A stretch of DNA of 64,000 nucleotides from Methanobacterium sp. (GCF_038562635.1 NZ_JBCFBO010000001.1:186001-250000); one strand, 5' to 3'; counted from the stretch's first letter, positions 17,538-26,803 are shown. Numbers and translations are program-made. Notes: a model not told the origin generated them from the sequence alone.

Positions 17538-18206
17538 TTATAATTTATCTATTTTCTGAAGTGCTTTTTTAAATTCAGTTTTGTTTATTTCTTCATTATC
17601 TAACATAGCTTTAAGTTCAAAAGCCAGATTTTTCTTGGTGATTTCTTTGTCTTTACTTAAAAGACCATCATAGGCTATCTTAATAGCAGGATCATTTTGT
17701 GCTAGATGTTCCAGGTTTGTGGTTCCATTTTTTTCTACAGGAGAACCACTTTTTGCATTGACAACTTCCAGGTTACATGCTTTGGCATTGGGATTCCACG
17801 ATTGAACTGCTTTAATTTTCACATTTCCCACATTTTCATTTATATTCTTCCTAAATGTATCAAAATTAACAGAATAGCTTTCCTGTACGTTCATAGAAAC
17901 ATTATTGAGGGCATGGTTTAAACTGTCAATTAAACTGTACACCCTGCCTCCTTTTTCACCATAAATGTTGCCTGATTTTGGGTAATAAGATGTTATAAGT
18001 CCACATATCCATTTTTGTTTGTTTTCATGGTCTGTAATTATAACATAAAATTCATCAATTTCTGTTTTTTTAATTAACCTCTTTTTCATTTCCCCTATGT
18101 AAATCTCGCCTGTTATTTCTTCTCCAGGGTCAAGTTGATTTAGAAACTTTGTGTTATATTCATCACTCTTATCCTTACTACCTTTTTGTATCCCTAAATC
18201 CAGCAT
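17538..18206 (-). CDS. Hypothetical protein, about 222 residues
   Basis: The N-terminal two thirds look globular, with beta-rich stretches (about 30-70: EEITGEIYIGEMKKR, then EFYVIITDHENKQKWICG), and the last 70 residues are helical with a DGLLSKDKEITKKNLAFEL segment resembling a short-C-terminal-domain (SHOCT-like) tail. The ATG at 18206 is preferred over the GTG at 18215, which overlaps the AGGTGG ribosome site. I recognise no catalytic motif. It may be a cytosolic, nucleic-acid- or membrane-associated protein, but that is only conjecture. Confidence 0.65.
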   Translation of the reverse strand: MLDLGIQKGSKDKSDEYNTKFLNQLDPGEEITGEIYIGEMKKRLIKKTEIDEFYVIITDHENKQKWICGLITSYYPKSGNIYGEKGGRVYSLIDSLNHALNNVSMNVQESYSVNFDTFRKNINENVGNVKIKAVQSWNPNAKACNLEVVNAKSGSPVEKNGTTNLEHLAQNDPAIKIAYDGLLSKDKEITKKNLAFELKAMLDNEEINKTEFKKALQKIDKL

Positions 18207-18587
18207 AATAACCACCTAATTGATAATATTAATATGTAAGTTAAATATATTAAAAATATCGGATAATAGGTCAAATTATTCAAGATGTTAAATATAGCAC
18301 TTGTCTAAAAATTTATTCACTTAATTTAAATGGAATAATAGAGAATAATGAATCAAATTCAGGCTGTAACTTGTAATACTCTTCTAATATCTGTACTGAC
18401 TTAATTATTCAATCTTTAACTTTAATCGTAACCTGTAACACATATCTATAAATTTACTACATTTTACAGAAAAAACTGAAATTATTCAATCTACAACTTC
18501 CATGATAAAGTTAGTAACAGTAAAGGTAATTGAAATTTTTTTTATTATAACTTATAACTAATACTTGTTGTATTGAAATTTAACTTC
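18207..18587. other. Gap with short direct repeats
   Basis: About 380 bp between two minus-strand genes. AATTATTCAATCT occurs twice (about 18403 and 18482), and variants of GTAACTTGTAA recur several times, giving a loosely repetitive texture. No gene is visible. Confidence 0.4.
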
Positions 18588-18881
18588 TTATTCAGTTTCT
18601 TCGAAGTGTTTAATGCTTTCAAGAGGTACTTTTGTCCTTAAAATCTTACATCCTGTATTGCTGTCCTGTACAAGGCCAACACCACTTCCAAATAAACGTT
18701 CTAACTCTGTTAAATATGAAACTGGGACATTAAAATCCTTGCTAAGCTCGATATAGATATACAGATTGATCCTGGTGAACTCTTCAAATGTATCTTCCCT
18801 TTGAGCTAACTTTATTATGGGATTTCCTTCCTTTAAATCTACTAAAAGCATGTATATTATATTATCCAGTCTTTCCAACAT
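18588..18881 (-). CDS. Hypothetical small protein, about 97 residues
   Basis: Starts MLERLDNIIYMLLVDLKEGN, with an amphipathic first half and a GSGVGLVQDSNTGCKILRT loop before the end. An AGGAGCC ribosome site precedes the ATG. No known domain is recognised. The amphipathic N-terminus suggests a protein-protein interface. Confidence 0.6.
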   Translation of the reverse strand: MLERLDNIIYMLLVDLKEGNPIIKLAQREDTFEEFTRINLYIYIELSKDFNVPVSYLTELERLFGSGVGLVQDSNTGCKILRTKVPLESIKHFEETE

Positions 18882-19049
18882 TGTTAGGCTCCTAATATTT
18901 AATTATTAAATTTAATAATTCAAAAGTACTTTGTATTACTATATGATTTTAAATACAGATATTATTTGTTAAAGCCATAAACATAAACCATAGTGAATAA
19001 CCAATGCTTTGGATTAATTAATTTATAAAAAATATATTTATGTGCTTTA
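18882..19049. other. Spacer before hairpin cluster
   Basis: About 170 bp of AT-rich spacer between divergent transcription units; no gene. The hairpin cluster at 19050-19156 follows directly. Confidence 0.35.
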
Positions 19050-19156
19050 AACCTGCAAAAACTTCGTTTTTGCGGTTCAGAAAATACTTTGTATTTTCTT
19101 CAACCTCCAAAAATATTTTCAATATTTTTGGGGTTCAGGAAAAAATCCATTTTTCC
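19050..19156. repeat. Cluster A: four consecutive short hairpins
   Basis: Four inverted repeats stand head to tail: GCAAAAAC TTC GTTTTTGC (19055-19073), AGAAAATAC TTT GTATTTTCT (19079-19099), CCAAAAATATT TTC AATATTTTTGG (19107-19131) and GGAAAAA ATCCA TTTTTCC (19138-19156). Three have 3 nt loops. Linkers alternate between AACCT/GGTTCAG and TTCAACCT, which can extend the first and third stems. The same style of element recurs at 23494, 37054, 38175, 39378, 45184 and inside the gene at 57251. Confidence 0.75.
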
Positions 19157-19312
19157 TTCAATTTATTAAATCCAAATTTAATTAATTACAAGAAATTTAT
19201 TAAGTTTAAAAAGTTACATTATTTGCTATAAAAACCTTTATATAGTTGTTCTTAAAGTATTTAAATAAAAAGAGTTTTATTGTATTAACAAAAAGCTATT
19301 TTGGTGATTATT

Positions 19313-19621
19313 ATGAAAGATAACGAAATTAAATCAATTGCAGTAAGAGTTTTCAATAATTTAAAAAGTGTTGAAGTTGCAAAAAATCCAGACGCGTCAG
19401 AAGAAGTAGGAATGGATGTAAGAGAAATGTTGCTTGGATTCGACACTAAAGAATCAATAGGTGACGCCTTAAAATTAATCAGTGAAAAAATGGATACTGA
19501 TAATGATATGGAAGCTGAAGATCTTGCAGTTGTCATAACCAGAACCCCTATAATGACTGCAAATGGTCAATGGTTCATTGAAATGGACGCAGATGACTTC
19601 GTTCATTATTTTACTGAATAA
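19313..19621 (+). CDS. Hypothetical acidic protein, about 102 residues
   Basis: Starts MKDNEIKSIAVRVFNN with a GGTGATTATT ribosome site (ATG at 19313 preferred over the upstream GTG at 19301). The sequence is strongly acidic: DASEEVGMDVREMLLGFD, then MDTDNDMEAEDLAVVITRTP and a closing MDADDFVHYFTE. It looks like a compact alpha/beta protein. No family is recognised. It follows hairpin cluster A, which lies in its leader or promoter region. Confidence 0.65.
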   Translation: MKDNEIKSIAVRVFNNLKSVEVAKNPDASEEVGMDVREMLLGFDTKESIGDALKLISEKMDTDNDMEAEDLAVVITRTPIMTANGQWFIEMDADDFVHYFTE

Positions 19622-19706
19622 ATTCTAGAATTTAATTAAAAGAGACCCAATATCTCTATAATTCAATTCTTTTTTAAATTAAAAATATTATTTTTTTGGC
19701 TCTCCT

Positions 19707-22286
19707 TTAATCACTGATCTGGTTAATAACAGCCTGGTGCATCCTTCTTATAAACTCAATTCTTTCTTCGTATTTTAAAACATCGAGATAGCACTGTGCA
19801 ACAAGATTAAATGAAAATGGTGATGGGATTACAGTATTTATCTGTTTTATCTCAAGTTGCCCGCTTTCAATCATTTTTAAAACACGTTTCGCATTTTTAA
19901 GATCCATGAAGTCTTCTATAACTTCCCTTCTTGCTTCTTTAAGTATTGAAAAGTTTTCATCAAGTTCTTTGACAAAATTTAACAGTATTTTACCTTTAAT
20001 ATGCTGTCTGGATACGCTTTTTTGTTTTCCTTTATAATGCCTTAAGATCATCAGTGCTCTTCCAGCACAATGTCTGAACCTTCCAGCTAAAGTTTCAGTT
20101 TTATCAATTGCTTTAATTAGAATATCTTCAATATTTTCAGATGTAAGGTCATTAAATGATTCTAAACCACCTATTTTACCTTCTGAACTTAAATAAAACC
20201 CGTTGTCTGAAATTGAAATCATAATATCTCGTTTATACTTTTTAGCCAGTATGTACGCTACAGCACGGGATAATGCATCGTTAACTCTTCTTCCAAAGCA
20301 GGTATGGAAAACAACGAATTTTCTGTTTCCAAAACCTTTGTAATACTCTATAAGAAGCTTTTTATTGCTTGGGATCACTGCGTAAAGGTACTGTTCCCTG
20401 AAGTACTCATAAATGGAGTTTGCAGCATTGTAATCAACATAGAGAAATTCATGGATGAAGTCCATAATTTCTTCCTTGCTGCGGCCGTATTGAAATTTAC
20501 CTTCCATCAATGCCCTGAACCGTTGAATTTCAAGTGCGAGATCAAATGAAAGAGGCAGCTGTTCTGAAAACCATGAAGGGATACTTGGAGGTCCTGAAGA
20601 TGGAGTAACATTTAAGGTCATTCCTCTTGCATAATTAAAACGGTATATTTTTCCTCCCAAGACAAAAGTGTCCCCTTTTTGAAGTTTTTCCATGAAATCT
20701 TCTTCCACATGCCCTACTACCTGGCCAGCGCATTTGACCCTTGCAGAGGATCTATCTGGAATTGTACCTATATTAGTTGAATAGAGCATCCTGGCTAATT
20801 TTCCTCTCTTTCCAAACATGTTAGTGTCATAATCAGCCCATATCTTAGCATAGACATATCTATCTTCTAGATCTGTATATTCTCCAGCTAAGTAACTTAA
20901 AACACTTAAATAATCATTTATTGATAGATTTCTATAGCAGTAGCTTCTTTTAACCAGGTCATATATTGTATCAATGTCCTGTTTACTTTCTATTGCCATC
21001 CCATAGATATGTTGTGCTAAAACATCCAGACAGTTTTCTGGAATGTGTATCTCATCTATTTTCCCTTCAACTGCATTTTTTAGTATTAATGAACATTCCA
21101 CGAGGTCATCTCTATCTACAACAATGATCCTTCCTTTAGATTTTTCATGTAACTTGTGTCCACTTCTCCCTATACGCTGTAATGCCCTTGAAACAGATTT
21201 AGGAGAACTTACAAGTATAACCAGATCTATATACCCTATATCTATCCCCAATTCCAGAGATGTGGAAGATACAACAACTTTCAATTCCCCATCTTTCAAT
21301 TTATCTTCAGTTTGAAGGCGCAGCTCCTTTGAAAGTGAAGAATGATGAGTCATAATGTTGCTGTCATCATATCTGTTTTTAAATCTCTTTTTAAGGTTAA
21401 AAACAACACTCTCTGTACCGCTCCTAGTATTTGTAAATATTAAAGTAGTTTTATGGCTCTGTATAAGTTCATCTAGAAGTTTATAAGTCGCATTGTTCAT
21501 TTCTTCCGGATCCGAGTTTATGATATCATCAACAGGACATAAAACTTTCATATCAAGTCGTTTTAAGTAATTAACATCTACAATTTTACAGTCCCTAACT
21601 TCGCCGTCTTGAGACCCTACCATGTAGTGGGCTACTTTTTCAAGGGGAGAAACAGTTGCACTTAGTCCAATCCTTGTGAAGTTACCTGCCAGATTCTGCA
21701 GCCTTTCTAAGGTCAGGCTAAGATGTACTCCTCTTTTATTGTCTGCAAGTGAGTGAATTTCATCTATTATGACATATCCAACGCCTTTTATTTTTTCTCT
21801 AAATTTGGGAGCACAAAGAAGGATTGAAAGTGTTTCTGGAGTTGTAATCAATATGTGCGGTGGCTTTTTAAGCATTTTGGCCCGTTCATATTGAGTTGTA
21901 TCACCAGTACGAACAGCTTTTCTAATTCCAAGTTCTTTTCCTGCAATCTTTTCAATCTCACGTAAAGGCTCATCGATGTTTTTTTCTATATCATTATCGA
22001 GCGCCTTTAATGGGGAAATATAAATACAATATACCTTATCCTCAATCTGATCCATGTCAGAAAGCATGGTTAACTGGCTTATAATTGAAAGAAACGCCGT
22101 AAGTGTTTTCCCAGATCCGGTAGGTGAGGAAATAAGTATGTTGTTACCCTTGTGTACATCCATAATGGAAAGCTTTTGAGACTCCGTAAATCCGTCAAAC
22201 TTACTTTTAAACCATTCTTTGACCCATGGATGTAATAATTTATAAATTTCAGTGTCTTTGTAAATTTTTTCCTGTCTTTTTATCAT
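19707..22286 (-). CDS. Lhr-family ATP-dependent helicase (archaeal Lhr2-like)
   Basis: 859 residues. Superfamily 2 motifs are in order: Walker A SSPTGSGKT (about 53-61), motif II DEIH (about 172-175), motif III SAT (LSATVSPLEK), motif IV FTNTRSGTE, motif V TSLELGIDIG and motif VI QRIGRSGH. The second half matches the Lhr winged-helix and beta-barrel core, including GRFRHCAGRALMIL. Archaeal Lhr proteins unwind DNA or RNA-DNA hybrids in repair. An AAGGAT ribosome site precedes the ATG. A metallophosphoesterase lies upstream on the same strand, a pairing also seen in bacterial Lhr repair clusters. Bases at its 5' end are partly duplicated upstream. Confidence 0.93.
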   Translation of the reverse strand: MIKRQEKIYKDTEIYKLLHPWVKEWFKSKFDGFTESQKLSIMDVHKGNNILISSPTGSGKTLTAFLSIISQLTMLSDMDQIEDKVYCIYISPLKALDNDIEKNIDEPLREIEKIAGKELGIRKAVRTGDTTQYERAKMLKKPPHILITTPETLSILLCAPKFREKIKGVGYVIIDEIHSLADNKRGVHLSLTLERLQNLAGNFTRIGLSATVSPLEKVAHYMVGSQDGEVRDCKIVDVNYLKRLDMKVLCPVDDIINSDPEEMNNATYKLLDELIQSHKTTLIFTNTRSGTESVVFNLKKRFKNRYDDSNIMTHHSSLSKELRLQTEDKLKDGELKVVVSSTSLELGIDIGYIDLVILVSSPKSVSRALQRIGRSGHKLHEKSKGRIIVVDRDDLVECSLILKNAVEGKIDEIHIPENCLDVLAQHIYGMAIESKQDIDTIYDLVKRSYCYRNLSINDYLSVLSYLAGEYTDLEDRYVYAKIWADYDTNMFGKRGKLARMLYSTNIGTIPDRSSARVKCAGQVVGHVEEDFMEKLQKGDTFVLGGKIYRFNYARGMTLNVTPSSGPPSIPSWFSEQLPLSFDLALEIQRFRALMEGKFQYGRSKEEIMDFIHEFLYVDYNAANSIYEYFREQYLYAVIPSNKKLLIEYYKGFGNRKFVVFHTCFGRRVNDALSRAVAYILAKKYKRDIMISISDNGFYLSSEGKIGGLESFNDLTSENIEDILIKAIDKTETLAGRFRHCAGRALMILRHYKGKQKSVSRQHIKGKILLNFVKELDENFSILKEARREVIEDFMDLKNAKRVLKMIESGQLEIKQINTVIPSPFSFNLVAQCYLDVLKYEERIEFIRRMHQAVINQISD

Positions 22287-22418
22287 TTTTATCCTTATTG
22301 ACTTTAATTTACTAATTTTGAGATAAATATATCAGTTATAATATTTTATGAATTATATGTTAATATTTTTTTAATAATTAATTTTAAGTTAAACTGGTAA
22401 CAAATAACGATCTACTCT

Positions 22419-22474
22419 AATTTCAGTGTCTTTGTAAGTTTTTCCCTGTCTTTTTATCCTTATTGACTCTAAAT
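22419..22474. repeat. Decayed copy of the helicase gene's 5' end
   Basis: About 55 bp here repeat 22244-22306, the region around the helicase start codon: both read AATTTCAGTGTCTTTG, then a T-rich CCTGTCTTTTTATC and ATTGACT. The copy lacks an internal 7 bp stretch and several bases. This is a short, imperfect direct duplication lying in the gap between helicase and metallophosphoesterase genes. Confidence 0.6.
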
Positions 22475-22527
22475 AGAATTAATTAAGCATTAATTCATTC
22501 TTATTATATATTTTATAATCAATTTGG

Positions 22528-23256
22528 TTATATTTTTATATTCAATAAATTTTTTATCTTCCCAAAATTCATGACTTCAAAGTTTTCAACCGCAAACACT
22601 TCAAAATCATCTAAAGAAACATCCTTTAAAAAGGGAGAAATAGTTTTCTGCTGCAGGCAGTCTGAGCCCTCAGTTATAAAGTTAAAAGAGGGCATTACTA
22701 TAAAATTTTTATCATTTATTTTGCCCTTTAAGAAACATTTTACTTTTTCCACCCTTTCTCCACTTCGAAGTCCAATACTGGGGTGTTCATGGCCAATAAT
22801 TACAGTATTTTCTTTTATTTCCTTGAAATTAGGAGGTATTTTATCACCGTGCATTATAATATAATTTTCTACAGAGTAATTTTCATATACCTCAAGGTCG
22901 CACTTTTCAGCTATAAACCCTGTAAAATTGTCATGATTTCCTTTAATTAGAATTATTTCATCAAAATGTTCCTTAAGAAATTTAATGAAGTCCATAACTT
23001 CATCCCATTCCTGTCTGCTGATTTTACCAAATTCATGTTTTAAATCGCCGTTAACTATAATTTTACTGGCATTTGAAGCGCCTATTATTTCTTTAAGTCT
23101 AGCTATAATTTTTTTATATTGAAATCTAGGGATCATAAAGCCTTCTCTATTTAAAGCATATTCATAACCCAGATGAATGTCTGATATGATTAAACAGTCT
23201 TTAATAAGCAGAGCTGAGTCAACAATTTCTGCACCGTATATTTCATTAGCTTTCAT
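22528..23256 (-). CDS. Metallophosphoesterase linked to the helicase
   Basis: 242 residues with all calcineurin-type motifs: SDIHLGYE (about 25-32), NGDLKHEFG (about 68-76), KGNHDNF (about 100-106), MHGDK (about 133-137) and GHEHPS (about 150-155). These bind two metal ions and hydrolyse phosphodiesters. Similar small phosphoesterases accompany Lhr helicases in bacteria (ligase-associated DNA repair), and archaea have homologs beside Lhr, so a repair-linked nuclease is likely. It is 240 bp upstream of the helicase on the same strand. The exact substrate is not known. Confidence 0.9.
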   Translation of the reverse strand: MKANEIYGAEIVDSALLIKDCLIISDIHLGYEYALNREGFMIPRFQYKKIIARLKEIIGASNASKIIVNGDLKHEFGKISRQEWDEVMDFIKFLKEHFDEIILIKGNHDNFTGFIAEKCDLEVYENYSVENYIIMHGDKIPPNFKEIKENTVIIGHEHPSIGLRSGERVEKVKCFLKGKINDKNFIVMPSFNFITEGSDCLQQKTISPFLKDVSLDDFEVFAVENFEVMNFGKIKNLLNIKI

Positions 23257-23820
23257 GTAAATCTCTGATATTTTGATCCTGATTTAAAAAAAATATTTTT
23301 TTTGGTATTCTATGAATATATTAAAAATAATTGATAAGTACATTAACTTGTATAATGAAGTAAATATATTTTATCATCACTTATGTAGGGAATATTTTTG
23401 CAAATATTATATTTAATTATAGGAAATAGCATTAAGTAATCACTTAAATCAACAACACCATATCACTAAATACTTTTACAAGATAATTGACATGTAAAAA
23501 TCTACGATTTTTACGGTTACAAAACCTTCGAAAACCTTCTAAAGCACAAATATTTCATGTTGTAAGCTTTGTTTTCGAGGTTTTGTGAATATGAACGTAC
23601 TACATATATACCAATTAATTCAAAGCAGCTAATTTTGGTGAAACTTTGATTTACTTTATAAATCAAATTATGAATATATGATGTATAACTTCTAATTGGA
23701 TAATATTAAATGAATTCACAAATTAATCACATGCAGCTGAGTATTTAATCAATTATAGGCAAGACATTTTTAAAGGTGAATAACATAATTTATTTAAATT
23801 ATAGATGGAATAAATTTTAA
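23257..23820. other. Gap with hairpins and no gene
   Basis: About 560 bp between divergent genes. It contains hairpin cluster B (23494-23585), described separately, and a third, weakly preserved copy of the CAGCTGAGTA motif near 23735 that is repeated at 23828 and 23939. No protein-coding frame is credible. Confidence 0.45.
23494..23585. repeat. Cluster B: short triloop hairpin plus long composite hairpin
   Basis: GTAAAAATC TAC GATTTTTAC (23494-23514) is a 9 bp triloop hairpin. Next, CAAAACCTTCGAAAAC (23520-23535) pairs, with one bulge, with GTTTTCGAGGTTTTG (23571-23585), enclosing AAAGC/GCTTT and ACAA/TTGT. The first element is identical in stem to one in array D (39518-39538). Confidence 0.7.
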
Positions 23821-24003
23821 TTGATTACAGCTGAGTAGTTTAAGAACTTTATTGTGATTAAATAAAATGAATATGTACTATTTAATAATTTGCTATAAAT
23901 AAATATAGATGAAATGAATAATTGATTACAGCTGAGTGGTTTTTAAACTTTATTGTGATTAAATAAAATGAATATGTACTATTTAATAATTTACTATAAA
24001 TGA
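23821..24003 (+). repeat. Tandem direct duplication (period 111 bp) before the HEAT-repeat gene
   Basis: TTGATTACAGCTGAGT begins at 23821 and again at 23932. Each is followed by about 65 nearly identical bases (ACTTTATTGTGATTAAAT, then AATATGTACTATTTAATA). Both copies carry AT-rich, TATA-like stretches, so the promoter region of the next gene appears doubled. The second copy runs directly into its AAGGTGAT ribosome site. Confidence 0.75.
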
Positions 24004-24014
24004 AGGTGATTTAT

Positions 24015-24584
24015 ATGGCGAATGAAATTGATACCATCATAAAAAATTTAAAAGATGGCGATGTAGAAAGGCGAAAGGAAGCAGCAGAAGAAATTGGTAA
24101 ATCAGGAGATTCAAATGGAATTGAACCTCTTATTGGAGCTTTTAGCGATGAAAGCCCTGCAGTTAGGTTCCAAGCTGCTAAATCTCTTGGAGAAATAGGG
24201 AATCCTGCAATAGAGCCATTGATAGAAGCTTTAAAAAATGATAACGAAGGAAAAATAAAAAAATATATCACTCTTGCCCTTAAAGACATCGGTGATGTCA
24301 GCGTTGTTGATACATTAATTGATGTTTTAAATGATGACGACTTTGCAGTTCGAAAATTTGCGGCAAAGGCTTTAGGGGAAATAGGGGATAAAAAAGCTCT
24401 GGAACCTCTTGTTGAATCATTGACTGATGAAGATTGGGGTGTTAAAGTAGCTACACTTAAAGCCCTTGGTGATCTTGGTGATGAAAGAGCTATAGATCCA
24501 ATTAAAAAAGCAAGAAGGGCTGCTACTGGAGATAAAGACCTTAAAAAAGTTGCAAACAAAGCTTTAAAGAGAATAGGTAAATAA
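24015..24584 (+). CDS. HEAT-repeat (PBS-lyase-type) protein
   Basis: 189 residues made of about five 31-residue HEAT repeats; conserved units read GDVERRKEAAEEIGKSGD, DESPAVRFQAAKSLGEIG, DDDFAVRKFAAKALGEIG and DEDWGVKVATLKALGDLG. Such alpha-solenoids bind other proteins and are common in methanogens, where related domains occur with phycobilisome-lyase-like families. The ATG at 24015 is preferred over 24000 because AAGGTGAT lies 5 bp before it. It is cytosolic. The partner is unknown. Confidence 0.9.
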   Translation: MANEIDTIIKNLKDGDVERRKEAAEEIGKSGDSNGIEPLIGAFSDESPAVRFQAAKSLGEIGNPAIEPLIEALKNDNEGKIKKYITLALKDIGDVSVVDTLIDVLNDDDFAVRKFAAKALGEIGDKKALEPLVESLTDEDWGVKVATLKALGDLGDERAIDPIKKARRAATGDKDLKKVANKALKRIGK

Positions 24585-24628
24585 TTTTACTTAAATTATT
24601 TTTTTTGAATAATGATACTTTCTACGGA

Positions 24629-25354
24629 TTAAGTTCCGTCCTTTTTTCTAATTTTTTTAAAAATATTACCCATGATACTGCCCTTTTCAAGCTCCTTTAT
24701 GATATTATCCTTTTCCTGGACTACACCCCAGAGCAGTTCGTGACTTTTCTTTAGTTTATCGTATTCTTCTTTGGTTAATTCAACTTCATTTATTTTGAGC
24801 CTCAAAGATTCTTTTTCAAGGGTGCGTAAATCAGTTAATCTTTTAACTTCCCTTTCAAGCTCTTTATTTACGGTTTTCAACTCATTATATTGATTATAAA
24901 TAACATTAAGTTCTTCTATATCTTTATTGAGCATTTCAATTTCAGCTTGATAGCCGTCATTAACCTTTTTAATATCTAACTGAAGTTCTTCTATCTGTAC
25001 TTCGTGTAAATCATTGATATTTTTTATTTTTTGATCCTGTTCCATTAATTCCTGATCTTTGCATGTTAACAGTTCTTTTAAATTAAGAATTTCTTGATCT
25101 TTTTCGTTTAATGACTGCTTTATCTCATTAATGCTAGAAGTTAGATCCTGTGAACCCTTAAATTCCTGCCCGAAATCTGCCTTACTTAAAATTACAATAT
25201 CTTCAATATTTTCAAAATTAGTACCTTCTATCTGCTCTTTTTTAACAGGTATCATATACCTTCGAGTAATCTTTTTACTACCATCTTCAGACTTTGCCTT
25301 TGATGTTCTTTCATATTTTTTAAGTTTGCAGTATAAAACAGGTATATTTTTCAT
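24629..25354 (-). CDS. Coiled-coil protein, unknown function
   Basis: 241 residues. The first 60 form a small domain (MKNIPVLYCKLKKYERTS, then ITRRYMIPVKKEQIEG and DIVILSKADFG); residues 65-225 are a nearly continuous heptad-rich coiled coil of Leu, Glu, Lys and Asn; the last 15 are basic. It could be a structural or DNA-organising protein. It is convergent with the HEAT-repeat gene 40 bp away and has no recognised homolog by eye. Confidence 0.7.
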   Translation of the reverse strand: MKNIPVLYCKLKKYERTSKAKSEDGSKKITRRYMIPVKKEQIEGTNFENIEDIVILSKADFGQEFKGSQDLTSSINEIKQSLNEKDQEILNLKELLTCKDQELMEQDQKIKNINDLHEVQIEELQLDIKKVNDGYQAEIEMLNKDIEELNVIYNQYNELKTVNKELEREVKRLTDLRTLEKESLRLKINEVELTKEEYDKLKKSHELLWGVVQEKDNIIKELEKGSIMGNIFKKIRKKDGT

Positions 25355-25466
25355 TGGATGTGAATATATTAACTTCTAATATATAACTTTTGAGTTATTT
25401 TAGATTAAAGTGATTAAATACAGTGATAATAAATTATTTAGATATAAACATACCATATAAAAAGAC

Positions 25467-25919
25467 ATGAAAACTGATCCAGAAAAAATCAGGATTTATT
25501 CATCTAAAACTGGAAAAGTAGAACTGATGGAAAAAGTAGAAAAAACTGATGACGAGTGGAAAGGAATACTTACTTCCCAACAGTTTGATGTAGCAAGGAA
25601 AAAAGGCACTGAACTGGCATTTACTGGAAAATATCATGATTGTCATGAAGATGGAATCTACAAGTGCGTGTGCTGTGACATTGATTTGTTTGACTCCAAA
25701 ACAAAATTTGAATCTGGAACTGGTTGGCCCAGCTTCTGGGAACCTATCGCAGAAGAAAATGTGAAAGCAGAAACAGATAAAAGCCATAATATGATTCGAA
25801 CTGAAGTTTTATGTGCCCTTTGTGACGCTCATCTGGGCCATGTATTTGATGACGGCCCCCCTCCAACAGGAAAAAGATACTGTATGAATTCAGCATCTTT
25901 AAAATTTGTTAAAAGATAA
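25467..25919 (+). CDS. msrB: Peptide methionine-(R)-S-oxide reductase
   Basis: 150 residues. MsrB reduces the R isomer of methionine sulfoxide in proteins, using thioredoxin or glutaredoxin. The zinc pair CVCC (about 68-71) and CALC (about 112-115), the GTGWPSFW substrate site (about 85-92), the HLGHVFDDGPPPTGKRYC segment and catalytic Cys in RYCMNSASL (about 139) are all present. Length is typical. No ribosome site precedes the ATG, which may be translated from a leaderless transcript (a TATA-like stretch lies about 15-20 bp upstream). A glutaredoxin-like gene is 2 kb away. Confidence 0.96.
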   Translation: MKTDPEKIRIYSSKTGKVELMEKVEKTDDEWKGILTSQQFDVARKKGTELAFTGKYHDCHEDGIYKCVCCDIDLFDSKTKFESGTGWPSFWEPIAEENVKAETDKSHNMIRTEVLCALCDAHLGHVFDDGPPPTGKRYCMNSASLKFVKR

Positions 25920-25934
25920 ATTTCCATTTTTATT

Positions 25935-26765
25935 TTATTTTTTTATTAAATTATAGATATCTTCACGTCTGCCCTTTAATACAGGTAATTCTTCGCGTAT
26001 TTCTTTAATCCTTGATAATTTTATATCAGCATAAATTACTTCTTCTTTCTCACTAGCTCTAGCTAAAATATCACCCCATGGATCAGCAACCATGGAATTA
26101 CCGTATGCAACATATGACAGTTTTTCATTTCTAGCTGGCGATGCAGCAGCTACATAAAGTTGATTATCGATTGCTCTTCCTCTAATTAAAGTTTCCCAGT
26201 GTGCAGGGCCTGTGGTCATGTTGAATGCTCCAGGTATGACAATTAATTCTGCCCCTTCTAAGGCCATAAGTCTTGAAAGCTCAGGGAATCTTATATCGTA
26301 ACATATTGCTACTCCAATTTTGCAGAGTTCAGTATCAATTAAGGTTATTTGATTGCCTGCACTTAATGTGTCTGATTCTTTAAAACTAATTTTTCCAGGA
26401 ATATCAATATCAAAAAGGTGCATTTTCCTGTGATATCCAATTATTTCTCCATTTCTATTAAATATAAAACTGGAATTGTATAATTTGTCCCCATCTAATT
26501 CCGGTATTGAACCTGCTATGATATAAAGATTTAAAGATTTTGCCACTTTAGAAATGGATTTAAGGGTTTTACTGTTTTTCTTTTCTTCTGCATATTCTCT
26601 AAACTTATCGTTAGCATAGGGGCAATTGAACATTTCAGGTAAAATTACCAAATCACTCTTATTTAGAGCTGCAGTCTTAATCATGTCTAAAGCATTCTTT
26701 ATATTGGAATCTTTATTATCAATGACTTTCATCTGGCATAAAGCAAGTTTAAACTGATTTTTCAT
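25935..26765 (-). CDS. Carbon-nitrogen hydrolase (nitrilase superfamily, Nit2/omega-amidase-like)
   Basis: 276 residues with the catalytic triad Glu44 (VILPEMF), Lys114 (YHRKMHLFD) and Cys155 (GVAICYDIRFPE). The downstream NMTTGPAHWETLIRGRAIDNQ segment fits the Nit1/Nit2 branch, which hydrolyses amides such as alpha-ketoglutaramate or deaminated glutathione. It is a cytosolic enzyme. The ATG has a GTGAT ribosome site. The gene is convergent with msrB, with only 15 bp between stops. A repair role for damaged metabolites would suit the redox context but is inferred. Confidence 0.9.
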   Translation of the reverse strand: MKNQFKLALCQMKVIDNKDSNIKNALDMIKTAALNKSDLVILPEMFNCPYANDKFREYAEEKKNSKTLKSISKVAKSLNLYIIAGSIPELDGDKLYNSSFIFNRNGEIIGYHRKMHLFDIDIPGKISFKESDTLSAGNQITLIDTELCKIGVAICYDIRFPELSRLMALEGAELIVIPGAFNMTTGPAHWETLIRGRAIDNQLYVAAASPARNEKLSYVAYGNSMVADPWGDILARASEKEEVIYADIKLSRIKEIREELPVLKGRREDIYNLIKK

Positions 26766-26803
26766 TTAATCACTGAATTATTTTAGAAAATTTAATAATG
26801 GGA

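Noticed and set aside
19040..19231. Frame over hairpin cluster A
   Set aside because: It translates palindromic filler only, with no ribosome site.
24011..24559. 182-codon minus-strand frame opposite the HEAT-repeat gene
   Set aside because: It is the shadow of a periodic helical repeat protein; there is no ribosome site and its serine-rich composition is typical of antisense frames.
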